From: Bifidobacterium asteroides
Lineage (GTDB): Bacteria > Actinomycetota > Actinomycetes > Actinomycetales > Bifidobacteriaceae
Length of the DNA: 64,000 nt
Assembly: GCF_003202695.1 (NCBI RefSeq)
Contig: NZ_QGLL01000006.1
Coordinates: 62,001 to 126,000, forward strand
Reading direction: 5' to 3'
The position numbers were made by a program, and so were the translations under genes. The notes below the pieces were generated by a model. The model was not told where the DNA came from. It saw nothing but the letters and a program-made list of their open reading frames with translations, and ran no database searches. Positions 1 to 8,600 of this stretch are shown one piece after another (position 1 is the first letter of the stretch; every line of letters begins with the position of its first letter).

Positions 1-1
1 C

Positions 2-535
2 CCTGTCTTCGGTAACGGGGACATCTGGACCGCTGAAGATGCCTTGGATATGTTTGCACAGACCGGATGCGCAGGCGTGGCTATTGGCCGGGGCTGCCAG
101 GGCCGCCCCTGGCTCTTTGCAGACATCGCGGCGGCCCTGGCAGGTTCTCCGGAACGGCAGGAGCCCACCCTGGGCCAGGTGGGGGCCATCATGGCTCGCC
201 ATGCCCGGCTCCTGGTCAAGTTCTACGACGGCGATGAGCGCATGGCCGTCCACGATATGCGCAAGCACGTGGCCTGGTATCTCAAGGGCTTCGCCGTAGG
301 AGGACAGGTGCGCCGCGACTTCATGGCCTGCGAGAGCCTGGATGAGCTGGACCGCTGCATAGCTGATCTGGACCAGGACATGCCCTATCCGCGCGCTGTG
401 GCCGGCAAGCCCCGGGGTCGGGTCCGCTATGCCAAAAAGGTCCGTCTGCCCTATGGTTGGCTGGATTCGCGGACCACCACCCATCAGGAGCGCGAGACGC
501 TCTTCGGCAACGACCCTATGGATGCGTCCTACTGA
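2..535 (+). CDS. dus: tRNA-dihydrouridine synthase, C-terminal part (5' end outside window)
   Basis: Flavoenzyme that reduces uridine to dihydrouridine in tRNA. The open frame runs from the window edge, so the N-terminal FMN-barrel half is missing. The visible part begins PVFGNGDIWTAEDA and continues into TGCAGVAIGRGCQGRPWLF, the characteristic Dus end-of-barrel strand with the phosphate-binding GRG and the RPWLF motif. The helical tRNA-binding domain follows, containing a KHVAWYLKGF segment typical of the family. It ends at TGA 533-535. It is followed by about 230 bp without a gene before ftsZ, so it is probably not co-transcribed with the division genes. Family assignment is firm; the subfamily (DusB-like) is inference. 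Confidence 0.9.
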   Translation, partial: PVFGNGDIWTAEDALDMFAQTGCAGVAIGRGCQGRPWLFADIAAALAGSPERQEPTLGQVGAIMARHARLLVKFYDGDERMAVHDMRKHVAWYLKGFAVGGQVRRDFMACESLDELDRCIADLDQDMPYPRAVAGKPRGRVRYAKKVRLPYGWLDSRTTTHQERETLFGNDPMDASY

Positions 536-765
536 AGATGGAAATATTCTCGTCGCCAACCATGCGCGCCCAGATCTAGAATCAGGGTTTAGAATACGGA
601 CAGAACGGCGTGGAGGTTCTCTTGAAAGCCGGGGTAGTCGGCTGCAGTATCCCGTGCCCAAGGCCCACGGCCGTAAGAGAGGGTCGGAACGCCTGTGGGC
701 AAATGCGTGTTGGCGTATACGACCTGCGCTAGAGTTGAGCGTAACGTGAGTGACAGGAGCATACT

Positions 766-1938
766 GTGAGCGAGATTGCCCAGAATGACAATTTCAACGA
801 CAAGACCAACATCAAGGTCGTTGGTGTTGGTGGAGCCGGTGGCAATGCTGTCAATCGCATGATCGCCGAGGGCTTGCAGAATGTCGAATTCGTGGCCATT
901 AACACCGATGCCAAGGATCTCCTGCGCTCCGATGCCGATGTGAAGATCTCCCTTTCGGATGCCAATAGCCGCGGCTTGGGGGCCGGAGCCGATCCGGAGA
1001 AGGGAGCTAAGGCTGCCCAGGACCATCAATCCGACATTGAAGAGGTCCTCAAGGGCGCCGACATGGTCTTCGTCACAGCTGGGGAGGGCGGCGGCACCGG
1101 CACCGGTGCCAGCCCGCTGGTTGCGCGCGCGGCCCGTCAGCAGGGCGCGCTCACTATTGCTGTGGTCACCCGGCCTTTCACCTTTGAGGGACCCAGGCGC
1201 TCCGCTTCCGCCGAATCGGGCATCGAGAACCTGCGCAAGGAGGTCGATGCCCTTATCGTTATTCCCAATGACCGGCTTCTGGATCTGTCCGATCGCACGG
1301 TATCGGTCATGGATGCTTTCAAGACTGCTGATACGGCCCTGCTGGCCGGCGTTCAGGGCATCACCGACCTGATCACCATGAACTCGTACATTCACGTGGA
1401 CTTCTCTGACGTCACCGCGATCCTCAAGGATGCAGGCACCGCCCTCTTCGGCATCGGCGCGGCTAGGGGCGAGGATCGAGCCACCCAGGCGGCCGAGATT
1501 GCCATCTCCTCTCCGCTCCTGGAAGAGAGCATTGAGGGAGCACATGGAGCCCTGATCAACGTCGCTGGCCCCACTGACCTGAGCATGCAGGAGGCATCTG
1601 CCGCCGCCCAGCTGGTGCAGGATGCCATCCATCCCGAGGCTCAGATCATCTGGGGTCTGGCCTTGGATGACGCTTATGGGGACGAGGTGCGGGTCACGGT
1701 CATTGCTGCGGGATTCGATCCCACTCCCAAGAAGGAGGAGACCCCGGCTCCGACAGTGGATTCGACTGCAGCACCGGCAGTGGCCGCCCCGGTCCAGGAG
1801 CCTCAACAGCCGGTGACAGGCCCGTCCGTTCAAGCGGAGTCCGATGAGACCTCCGAACATGATGTGGTGCTCCCCGACTCCGGCGACGACGGCACTTCCG
1901 ACCCGGGATATCTGGATATCCCCGATTTTCTGCGGTGA
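766..1938 (+). CDS. ftsZ: cell division protein FtsZ
   Basis: Tubulin-like GTPase that polymerises into the Z-ring. GTG start at 766 with an AGGAG ribosome site 10 bases upstream; 390 aa, normal length. The nucleotide-binding GGAGGNAVNRM lies near residues 20-30 and the tubulin signature GGGTGTG near residue 110. A long Pro/Ala/Glu-rich linker occupies about residues 320-375, and the conserved C-terminal peptide DIPDFLR, which docks SepF, ends the protein. The T7 synergy loop, usually NxDxxD, here reads HVDFSD with His at residue 210 and both aspartates (212, 215) kept. The sepF gene follows after 18 bp. No ftsA is present, as expected in actinobacteria, where SepF is the membrane anchor. Confidence 0.98.
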   Translation: MSEIAQNDNFNDKTNIKVVGVGGAGGNAVNRMIAEGLQNVEFVAINTDAKDLLRSDADVKISLSDANSRGLGAGADPEKGAKAAQDHQSDIEEVLKGADMVFVTAGEGGGTGTGASPLVARAARQQGALTIAVVTRPFTFEGPRRSASAESGIENLRKEVDALIVIPNDRLLDLSDRTVSVMDAFKTADTALLAGVQGITDLITMNSYIHVDFSDVTAILKDAGTALFGIGAARGEDRATQAAEIAISSPLLEESIEGAHGALINVAGPTDLSMQEASAAAQLVQDAIHPEAQIIWGLALDDAYGDEVRVTVIAAGFDPTPKKEETPAPTVDSTAAPAVAAPVQEPQQPVTGPSVQAESDETSEHDVVLPDSGDDGTSDPGYLDIPDFLR

Positions 1939-1956
1939 TGAGGTGAAGGAGCAGAT

Positions 1957-2424
1957 ATGGCAGGATTGATGAAAAACGCGATGTCCTTTTTCGGAATGTC
2001 GGATGTCGTGGACGACGATGACGACGACCTGGCCGATGATGACGAGGCCTGTGAAGGCTTCGACACTGATCACTCCGTGACCCCCATGGCTGCACAATCC
2101 ACGTCCAACGGCCAGGAGGCCGAGTCCACGCCCTTCCAGAGCCGGATCAACCGCATCACCACCATCCATCCCAAGTCCTATGAGGACGCCCAAATGGTCG
2201 GCAGGGCCCTGCGGGACGGGGTGCCGGTGGTCCTCAATCTGACTGGAGTGTCCGAGTCAGTAGCATACAGGATTGTCGATTTTTCAGCTGGTGTGGTCTT
2301 CGGAGTGCGTGGATCCATTGAGCGGGTCACTCCCAGAGTCTTCCTGCTCAGTCCCGCACAGGTCAACATCAAGGTGGAGGAGCCCAAGTCAGGCTCATCG
2401 GCCAGGGGGCTTTTCGACCAGTGA
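1957..2424 (+). CDS. sepF: cell division protein SepF
   Basis: Membrane anchor and bundler of FtsZ in Gram-positive bacteria. 155 aa. The N-terminal amphipathic helix (MAGLMKNAMSFFGMSD) would bind the membrane. A very acidic linker (about residues 22-45) follows. The SepF core has TIHPKSYEDAQMVGRALRDG and VVLNLTGV and extends to SAGVVFGVRGSIERVTPRVFLLSP. Start ATG 1957 is preceded by GAAGGAG. It lies 18 bp after ftsZ and 41 bp before yggT, the standard actinobacterial order, so co-transcription is likely. Confidence 0.96.
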   Translation: MAGLMKNAMSFFGMSDVVDDDDDDLADDDEACEGFDTDHSVTPMAAQSTSNGQEAESTPFQSRINRITTIHPKSYEDAQMVGRALRDGVPVVLNLTGVSESVAYRIVDFSAGVVFGVRGSIERVTPRVFLLSPAQVNIKVEEPKSGSSARGLFDQ

Positions 2425-2465
2425 CCGACGCCCCGAAAGCCTTGCCCGCAGGAGCTTAAAGACGC

Positions 2466-2750
2466 ATGCTTGTTTCCTTTGTTCGATATCTGGTGGACAT
2501 CCTCATCGAGACCTACCTGCTGATACTCTTCGTGCGGATGATCCTGGACTGGGTTCTGGTTCTGTCGCAGCGCTGGTATCCGCGTGGCTTCATGGCCTCG
2601 CTCATCCGTGTCATCTATGCCTTGACTGAACCGCCCCTGCGATGGTTGCGCCGCTACATTCCGCCCCTGCCTATGGGCAGAATCCAACTTGATGTTTCCT
2701 TCATGGTGCTCTATGCAGCACTGATCATCATCCAGGTGTTGTTGGGGTAG
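2466..2750 (+). CDS. YggT family membrane protein
   Basis: Small integral membrane protein of 94 aa. Two hydrophobic stretches are visible: about residues 5-27 (FVRYLVDILIETYLLILFV) and 75-94 (VSFMVLYAALIIIQVLLG). Between them is the family motif YALTEPPLRWLRRYIPP. The gene regularly sits between sepF and divIVA in actinobacteria. Its molecular role is not established; a contribution to division-site or membrane organisation is only suggested by context. Start ATG 2466 has AGGAG about 11 bases upstream, which is slightly long. Confidence 0.9.
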   Translation: MLVSFVRYLVDILIETYLLILFVRMILDWVLVLSQRWYPRGFMASLIRVIYALTEPPLRWLRRYIPPLPMGRIQLDVSFMVLYAALIIIQVLLG

Positions 2751-2841
2751 CGACAAGACCGCTGATACGACATATCCCGTGCTAGCATGCAGTTAGAGAA
2801 CACGATCGGGCTAGTTGGCCTGAAGCGAGGTGGAGAAACAT

Positions 2842-4176
2842 ATGGCTCTATTGACGCCTACTGACATAAGTGAGCATACGTTCCAGACAGTGAGGTTCAA
2901 GGAAGGCTACGACGTCGACGAGGTTGACGACTTTCTGGATCAGGTCCAGCAGACGGTTGAAGCTCTGGGCAAGCAAGCCATGCAGAGCAACTCGGCTTCG
3001 ACGCAGTCCTTGGGTACGGATGTCGCCTCGCTGAATTCCAAGATCTCCGATCTGACGGCTCAGGTGGAATCGCTGCAGGCGGAAAACCGGGATCTGAAGC
3101 AGGCCCAGAGCTATGCGGAACAACAACCGGCCACTGATGCCCAAGCCAAGAGGCTTTTGGCCGAGTCCCAGAACCAGGTCAAGACCCTGGTCTCCCAAAA
3201 CGACCAGTTGAAGCGTCAGGTTGAACAGCTCAACACTCAGATTGATCAGCTGACAGCCCAGGCCGCTGCAGGCAACGACAGCCAGGCGCTGAACAACCAG
3301 CTGACAGCCATGCAGAAGGAGCGCGACCAGGCCCGCCAGCAGGTTCAGTCGCTGGACAACCAGCTGACAGCCATGCAGAAGGAGCGCGACCAGGCCCGCC
3401 AGCAGGTTCAGTCGCTGACCAACCAGCTCAATAGCTCTCAGCAGAGCATGGCCACCGTACGCCAGCAGATCGCCCAGGCTCAGAAGACATCTCAGGAACA
3501 GCAGCAGCGCACCGAGCAGTTGAACAAGCAGCTGGAGGAATCCCGTCAGCGTGAGGAGCAGCTGCGTCAGCAGGTTTCGAAGACCGAGCCTTCCACCGAA
3601 ACAGGCAGTCTGCAACGGATAGCAGGTGCTGGTGCCGACGAGGACAGCATCGAAGCGAGATCCACCGCCATGCTCAAAATGGCCACGACGCTACATAACC
3701 AGTACGTGAATAAGGGCAAGGCCAAAGCCGCCGAGTTGGTGGGCGATGGTCAGGCTAAGTACGACGAAATCGTCAAGAAGGCTGAGGAATACTCCAAGCG
3801 AGTGCACTCCGAAACTGATGGCTACTCGCAGCGTATACGCTCGCAGGCCGATGAATACTCGACCAGGACCCGCTCTGACGCCGATGCTTATTCTAAGCGC
3901 CAGCACACCCAGGCCGACGAGTACGAGACCCAGGTGCAGACTCGGGCACAGGAGTACGACAAGAACACTCGCGACAGCGCCGACCGCTACGCCACCGATG
4001 TCAAGAGCAAGCTCATGGACCAGTCCAAGGTTCTGGAGGAGAATATCCAGGGGCTCAAGCAGTTCGAGGCTGGCTACCGCAGCAAACTGACCGAGTTCCT
4101 TAACCAGCTTGTCCACCAGCTTTCGGACACCAGCAATTACCAGTCCATGGAGAAGAAGTCCGAACAGGCACACTGA
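2842..4176 (+). CDS. divIVA: DivIVA/Wag31 polar growth and septum protein, extended coiled coil
   Basis: Curvature-sensing coiled-coil scaffold that recruits the elongation machinery to poles and septa. ATG 2842 is preferred over GTG 2830 because the GAGGTGGAGA ribosome site lies just before it and MALLTPTDI matches the family start; 444 aa, clearly longer than typical actinobacterial homologues (about 260-300). The N-terminal lipid-binding domain contains FKEGYDVDEVDDFLDQV. Next comes a Gln/Leu-rich coiled coil (about 40-250) with a duplicated 21-residue block. A second helical region (about 270-430) is built from 11-residue repeats rich in Tyr, Ala and Arg. lspA follows after 12 bp. Confidence 0.96.
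   Translation: MALLTPTDISEHTFQTVRFKEGYDVDEVDDFLDQVQQTVEALGKQAMQSNSASTQSLGTDVASLNSKISDLTAQVESLQAENRDLKQAQSYAEQQPATDAQAKRLLAESQNQVKTLVSQNDQLKRQVEQLNTQIDQLTAQAAAGNDSQALNNQLTAMQKERDQARQQVQSLDNQLTAMQKERDQARQQVQSLTNQLNSSQQSMATVRQQIAQAQKTSQEQQQRTEQLNKQLEESRQREEQLRQQVSKTEPSTETGSLQRIAGAGADEDSIEARSTAMLKMATTLHNQYVNKGKAKAAELVGDGQAKYDEIVKKAEEYSKRVHSETDGYSQRIRSQADEYSTRTRSDADAYSKRQHTQADEYETQVQTRAQEYDKNTRDSADRYATDVKSKLMDQSKVLEENIQGLKQFEAGYRSKLTEFLNQLVHQLSDTSNYQSMEKKSEQAH
3295..3420 (+). repeat. 63-bp tandem duplication inside divIVA coiled coil
   Basis: Two adjacent 63-bp copies (3295-3357 and 3358-3420) differ only in the last codon (GAC against ACC). Each encodes 21 residues starting NQLTAMQKER, exactly three heptads, so the duplication adds coiled-coil length without changing register. 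A diverged third start, NQLNSSQQ, follows. Confidence 0.95.
3781..4011 (+). repeat. seven 11-residue (hendecad) repeats in C-terminal DivIVA
   Basis: Residues 314-390 of DivIVA divide into seven consecutive 11-residue units with the pattern A/T-x-x-Y-x-x-x-x-x-x-x, for example AEEYSKRVHSE, ADEYSTRTRSD, ADAYSKRQHTQ and ADRYATDVKSK. Eleven-residue periodicity fits a right-handed or nearly straight coiled coil, unlike the heptad region before it. The DNA copies are diverged, so this is an old protein-level repeat. Confidence 0.85.
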
Positions 4177-4188
4177 GCCCATCCGGTA

Positions 4189-4719
4189 ATGACGAAGAAC
4201 ATACACGAGGGACGGCTGCGCAGGCGCGTGGCCGTCTTCGTCGCTCTGGCTGCGGCGGCCATTGCTCTGGATCAGGTGACCAAGGCCCTGGCCTTGGCAC
4301 GGCTAGGTGATGGATCCAGGGTGGCTCTGCCAGGTCCTCTGCGGGGCTTGCGTCTGGTGCGCAACCCTGGAGCCTCCCTAGGTCTGGGGTCCGGGCGCAC
4401 CTGGGTCATATCCCTGATCGCCCTGGCCGCTTGTCTGCTCCTGATTGTTCTGGCTCTGCGCACCACTTCCATGGTCTGGACCATGGCCCTGTCCTTGGCT
4501 TTCTCCGGGGCAGCAGGCAATCTGATCGACCGAGTGGCCTATGCTTCAGGCTTTCTTGACGGCGCCGTGGTCGACTTTCTGGACTACGGCTGGTCGGTGG
4601 GCAATGTGGCCGACATCTATCTGACCTTGGCCGCTGTGGTCATGGTGGCTCTCATCGCCTGCAATGTAGAGTTCAGTGATCGGTTCAGAACCCAAGGACA
4701 TGGGGGAGCGGCCAAGTGA
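4189..4719 (+). CDS. lspA: lipoprotein signal peptidase (signal peptidase II)
   Basis: Aspartyl protease of the membrane that removes the signal peptide from prolipoproteins after lipidation. 176 aa with four hydrophobic segments, first at about residues 14-30. Family motifs are visible: DQVTK, LVRNPGASLG, the catalytic Asp 114 in GNLIDR and the second catalytic Asp 142 in NVADIY. Start ATG 4189 lies 12 bp after divIVA; no strong ribosome site is visible, so translation may be coupled. The end overlaps the next gene by 4 bases (GTGA). Confidence 0.95.
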   Translation: MTKNIHEGRLRRRVAVFVALAAAAIALDQVTKALALARLGDGSRVALPGPLRGLRLVRNPGASLGLGSGRTWVISLIALAACLLLIVLALRTTSMVWTMALSLAFSGAAGNLIDRVAYASGFLDGAVVDFLDYGWSVGNVADIYLTLAAVVMVALIACNVEFSDRFRTQGHGGAAK

Positions 4720-5645
4720 CCCGGCTTCTTCCTGCGCCTGATGCTCTGGTGGGTCGGCGCTTGGACATGGCCCTGTCCAAGATGCTTGGCCTGTCCAGGG
4801 CCAAGGCCAGCGATCTGGTGGCCCAGGGCCGTGTGCGGATCATGGGCCGCAGGGTGAGCAAGGCCACCATTTTGATGCTCGGCGATCTGATAGAGCTGGA
4901 TGAGCCCGAGTCGATAAAGCAGGTGGAGCCGGTGGCCGAGGATATGCCTGTGGTTTACGAGGATGAGGACGTGGTCGTCGTCGACAAGCCAGTGGGGGTG
5001 GCGGCGCATCCCTCCATAGGCTGGACCGGACCAACCGTTCTGGGCAGCCTCCTGCAGCGGGGCACTCACATCACCTCCATGGGTGCCCAGGGCCGTCAGG
5101 GCATCGTCTCCCGCCTGGACGCAGGTACCAGCGGCCTCATGCTGGTCTGCAAGTCCGATCTGGCTTACAAGGAGATGCGCCGACAGTTCGCCCGGCATGA
5201 GGTCGTGAAAATATACCACGCCCTGGTCCAGGGCAATCTTTCCGAGGACAAGGCCACCATCGAGGCCCCCATTGGCCGGGCCCGCGTCTCGGACTTCCGT
5301 TTCACGGTCACCCCTGCGGGCAAGGAGGCCATCACCCACTGGGATGTGCTGGAGCGCTTCGGCTCGGCTACTCTGGTCAGCGTCAATCTGGAGACTGGGC
5401 GTACTCATCAGATACGTGTGCACTTCTCCTCAATAGGCCATCCCCTGGTGGGCGACCATATGTATGGAGCCAACCCCGACCTGGCGGACAGACTGGGCTT
5501 GAAGCGACAGTGGCTGCATGCCATGCGTCTTGAATTCCGCCATCCCCGCACCAGGATCTGGACCAAGGTGGTTTCCTCTTACCCGCCTGATCTGCGCCGT
5601 TCCCTGCAGATCGAGCGTCAGAGCGCCTCCGGCATACGCAGCTAG
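4716..5645 (+). CDS. pseudouridine synthase, RluA family (RluD-like)
   Basis: Isomerises uridine to pseudouridine, probably in 23S rRNA. 309 aa. An S4 RNA-binding domain covers about residues 10-60 (RRLDMALSKMLGLSRAKASDLV). The catalytic domain has VVVDKPVGVAAHP, the active-site Asp 135 in SRLDAGTSGLMLV, and LETGRTHQIRVHF near residue 225. The usual His before RLD is Ser here; the essential Asp and Arg are kept. GTG 4716 overlaps the lspA stop, the common lspA-rluD arrangement in Gram-positives. The exact target uridines cannot be told from sequence. Confidence 0.93.
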   Translation: MTRLLPAPDALVGRRLDMALSKMLGLSRAKASDLVAQGRVRIMGRRVSKATILMLGDLIELDEPESIKQVEPVAEDMPVVYEDEDVVVVDKPVGVAAHPSIGWTGPTVLGSLLQRGTHITSMGAQGRQGIVSRLDAGTSGLMLVCKSDLAYKEMRRQFARHEVVKIYHALVQGNLSEDKATIEAPIGRARVSDFRFTVTPAGKEAITHWDVLERFGSATLVSVNLETGRTHQIRVHFSSIGHPLVGDHMYGANPDLADRLGLKRQWLHAMRLEFRHPRTRIWTKVVSSYPPDLRRSLQIERQSASGIRS

Positions 5646-5688
5646 CGGACTCCGGCGATTCTGCCAGGGGCCTGGGTAAATTAGAGAT

Positions 5689-8600
5689 ATGTCCTCAACT
5701 CGGTCAGACTTCGTTCACCTTCATACTCACACCCACTATTCCACCTTGGACGGGGCCAGCAGGATACCCGATCTGATTGCTGAGGTGGGACGGTTGGGGC
5801 AGTCGGCCGTGGCCATCACTGACCATGGCAACATGCACGGAGCCTACGAGCTCTGGCGGACGGCCGTGGATGCCGACATCAAGCCCATCATCGGCATTGA
5901 AGCCTATGTGACCCCAGAGACCGCCCGACAGGACAAGAGCCGGGTCCACTGGGGAACCGACGAGCAGCGTTCGGACGATGTTTCCGGAGGCGGCTTCATC
6001 ACTCACATGACCCTCTGGGCCAGCGACGATACGGGCCTGGTCAACCTGATCAAGGCCTCCTCGGTGGCTAATCTGGAGGGCTTGGTCGGCAAGTGGCCCC
6101 GTATGGACAAGGACCTGCTGTCCACCTACCACAAGGGGGTCATCGCCACGACCGGCTGCCCCTCTGGCATCGTCCAGACCAGGCTGAGGCTGGGCCAGTT
6201 CGACGAAGCCCTGCGGGCTGCCGGGGAGTTCCAGGACATCTTCGGCAAGGAGAACTACTACGTGGAGCTGATGGATCACGGGCTGGAGATCGAGCATCGG
6301 GTGACCAAGGATCTGCTGGAGATCGCCCGCCGTCTGGATGCTCCCCTGGTGGCCACCAACGATTCGCACTATGTGCGCAAGGAGGATGCTTCGGCCCAGG
6401 ATGCTCTGCTCTGCATCAACTCGGGATCCCGGCTGACCGATCCCGGCCGCTTCAAGTTTGACGGCAGCGGCTACTACATCCGCTCGGCCCAGGAGATGCG
6501 CGAGATCTTCAAGGAGTTTCCCCAGGCCTGCGACAATACCCTGGAGATCGCGGAACGCTGCAACGTCATGTTCGACGATCACGAGGACGGGGCCTTCATG
6601 CCCCGGTTCGACTGCCCGGAAGGCTGGGACGAGACCTCGCTCTTTCTGAAGAAGGTGGACGAGGGCCTCAAGAACCGCTACCCGGACGGGGTACCCGAGG
6701 AGGTATCCCACCAGGCCGACTACGAGTGCGGGGTCATCTGCCAGATGCAGTTCACCGGATACTTCCTGGTGGTGGCCGATTACATCAACTGGGCCAAGAA
6801 CCACGGGATCATGGTGGGGCCGGGCCGTGGATCGGCGGCAGGATCCATGGTGGCCTACGCCATGGGCATCACCGAATTGGACCCGCTCAAGCACGGTCTG
6901 ATCTTCGAGCGATTCCTTAACCCTGAGCGTGTCTCGCTGCCTGATATCGACGTGGACTTTGATCCTGAGGGGCGCATGAAGGTCCTGGACTATGTGGGCC
7001 GCAAGTACGGCTCCGACAAGGTGGCCCAGTGCGTGACCTACGGCACCATCAAGACCAAGCAGGCCCTGAAGGACTCGGCCAGAATCATGGATTATGAGTA
7101 CTCGGTGGGCGACAAGGTCACCAAGGCCCTACCGCCTGCGGTCAACGGCAAGGACATGAGTCTCAAGGATATCTTCGATCCCCAGTCCAAGCGCTATCCG
7201 GAGGCCAAGGAGTTCCGTGACCTGTACGAGTCCAACCCGGATGTCAAGCGGATCACCGAGGAGGCCAAGGGCATCGAGGGCATCATCCGCCAGACCGGCG
7301 TGCATGCATGCGCCACCATCATGGCATCCAATCCCATCACCAATACCTCGCCGCTGATGGAGCGCACCGACGGCACGGTGACCACCACCTTCGAGTACCA
7401 TACCTGTGAGACCCTTGGGCTGGTCAAGATGGACTTCCTGGGGCTGTCCAACCTGACGGTCATCAGAGACACGGTCGCCAACATCAAGCGCAACGGCAAG
7501 GAGCCCATCAGCATCGAGAAAGTTCCCCTGGATGACAAGGAAACCTACCAACTGCTTTCCCGGGGCGATACCTTGGGCGTATTCCAGCTCGATGGTGATG
7601 GTATGCGCTCCCTGCTGCGCATGCTCAAACCCGATAACTTCAACGACATCTCCGCCCTGATCGCCCTCTACCGGCCAGGGCCCATGGATATGAACTCGCA
7701 CATCAACTATGCCAAGCGGAAGAACGGGCTGCAGAAGATCGAGCCCATCCACCCCGAGGTGGCCAAGCCCTTGGCGGGCGTGCTGGATGAGACCTATGGC
7801 CTGATCGTCTATCAGGAGCAGGTCCAGTCTGCAGCTCGAATTCTGGCAGGTTACTCCCTGGGCCGAGCCGATGTGCTGCGAAGGGCCATGGGCAAGAAGA
7901 AGCCTGAGGTCCTGGCCAAGGAGCAGGTCCCCTTCTTCCAAGGCATGAAGGAGCACGGCTACTCTCAGGAGGCTGCACAGGCGGTCTGGGACGTTCTGGT
8001 GCCCTTCTCCGGCTACGCCTTCAACAAGGCGCACTCTGCTGCCTACGCCTTGATCGCCTACTGGACCGCCTACCTGAAGACCCACTATCCAGTGGAGTTC
8101 ATGGCCGCCCTGCTGCAGAACGAGCGGACCAACAAGGACAAGACCGCCCTCTATCTGGGCGAGGCAAGAAGGATGGGCATCCGCATCCTGGCGCCTGACA
8201 TCAACGAGTCCGTGGCTGAGTACTCCGCCGTCGGCGACGTGGTCCGCTTCGGCCTAGGAGCCATTCGCAATGTGGGCGACAAGGTGGTGGCGGACATCAT
8301 CAAGGAGCGCCAGGGGCCCCGGGGCAAGTTCGTCAACTTCATGGACTTCGTCAAGCGGGTGCCCATGGAGGTGCTCAACAAGAGAACCGTGGAATCCCTG
8401 ATCAAGGGCGGCGCTTTTGACGGCATCGACCCCAATCGAAGGGCTCTCTTCCAAATCCATGACGAGGCCGTCGACCAGGTCATGCCCATCAAGCGCAAGC
8501 AGGCCGAAGGCCAGTTTGACCTCTTTGCTGATGCCGATGACGACGTGCCCCAGCAGGACGCCTTGGGTGATGCCCAAGTAACCGTGCCCGACATCGATGA

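Noticed and set aside
589-2193. A 534-codon open frame on the minus strand opposite ftsZ and sepF
   Set aside because: It is the third-position-GC shadow of two certain genes, with no family motif and composition rich in Gly, His, Ile and Val as typical of antisense frames.
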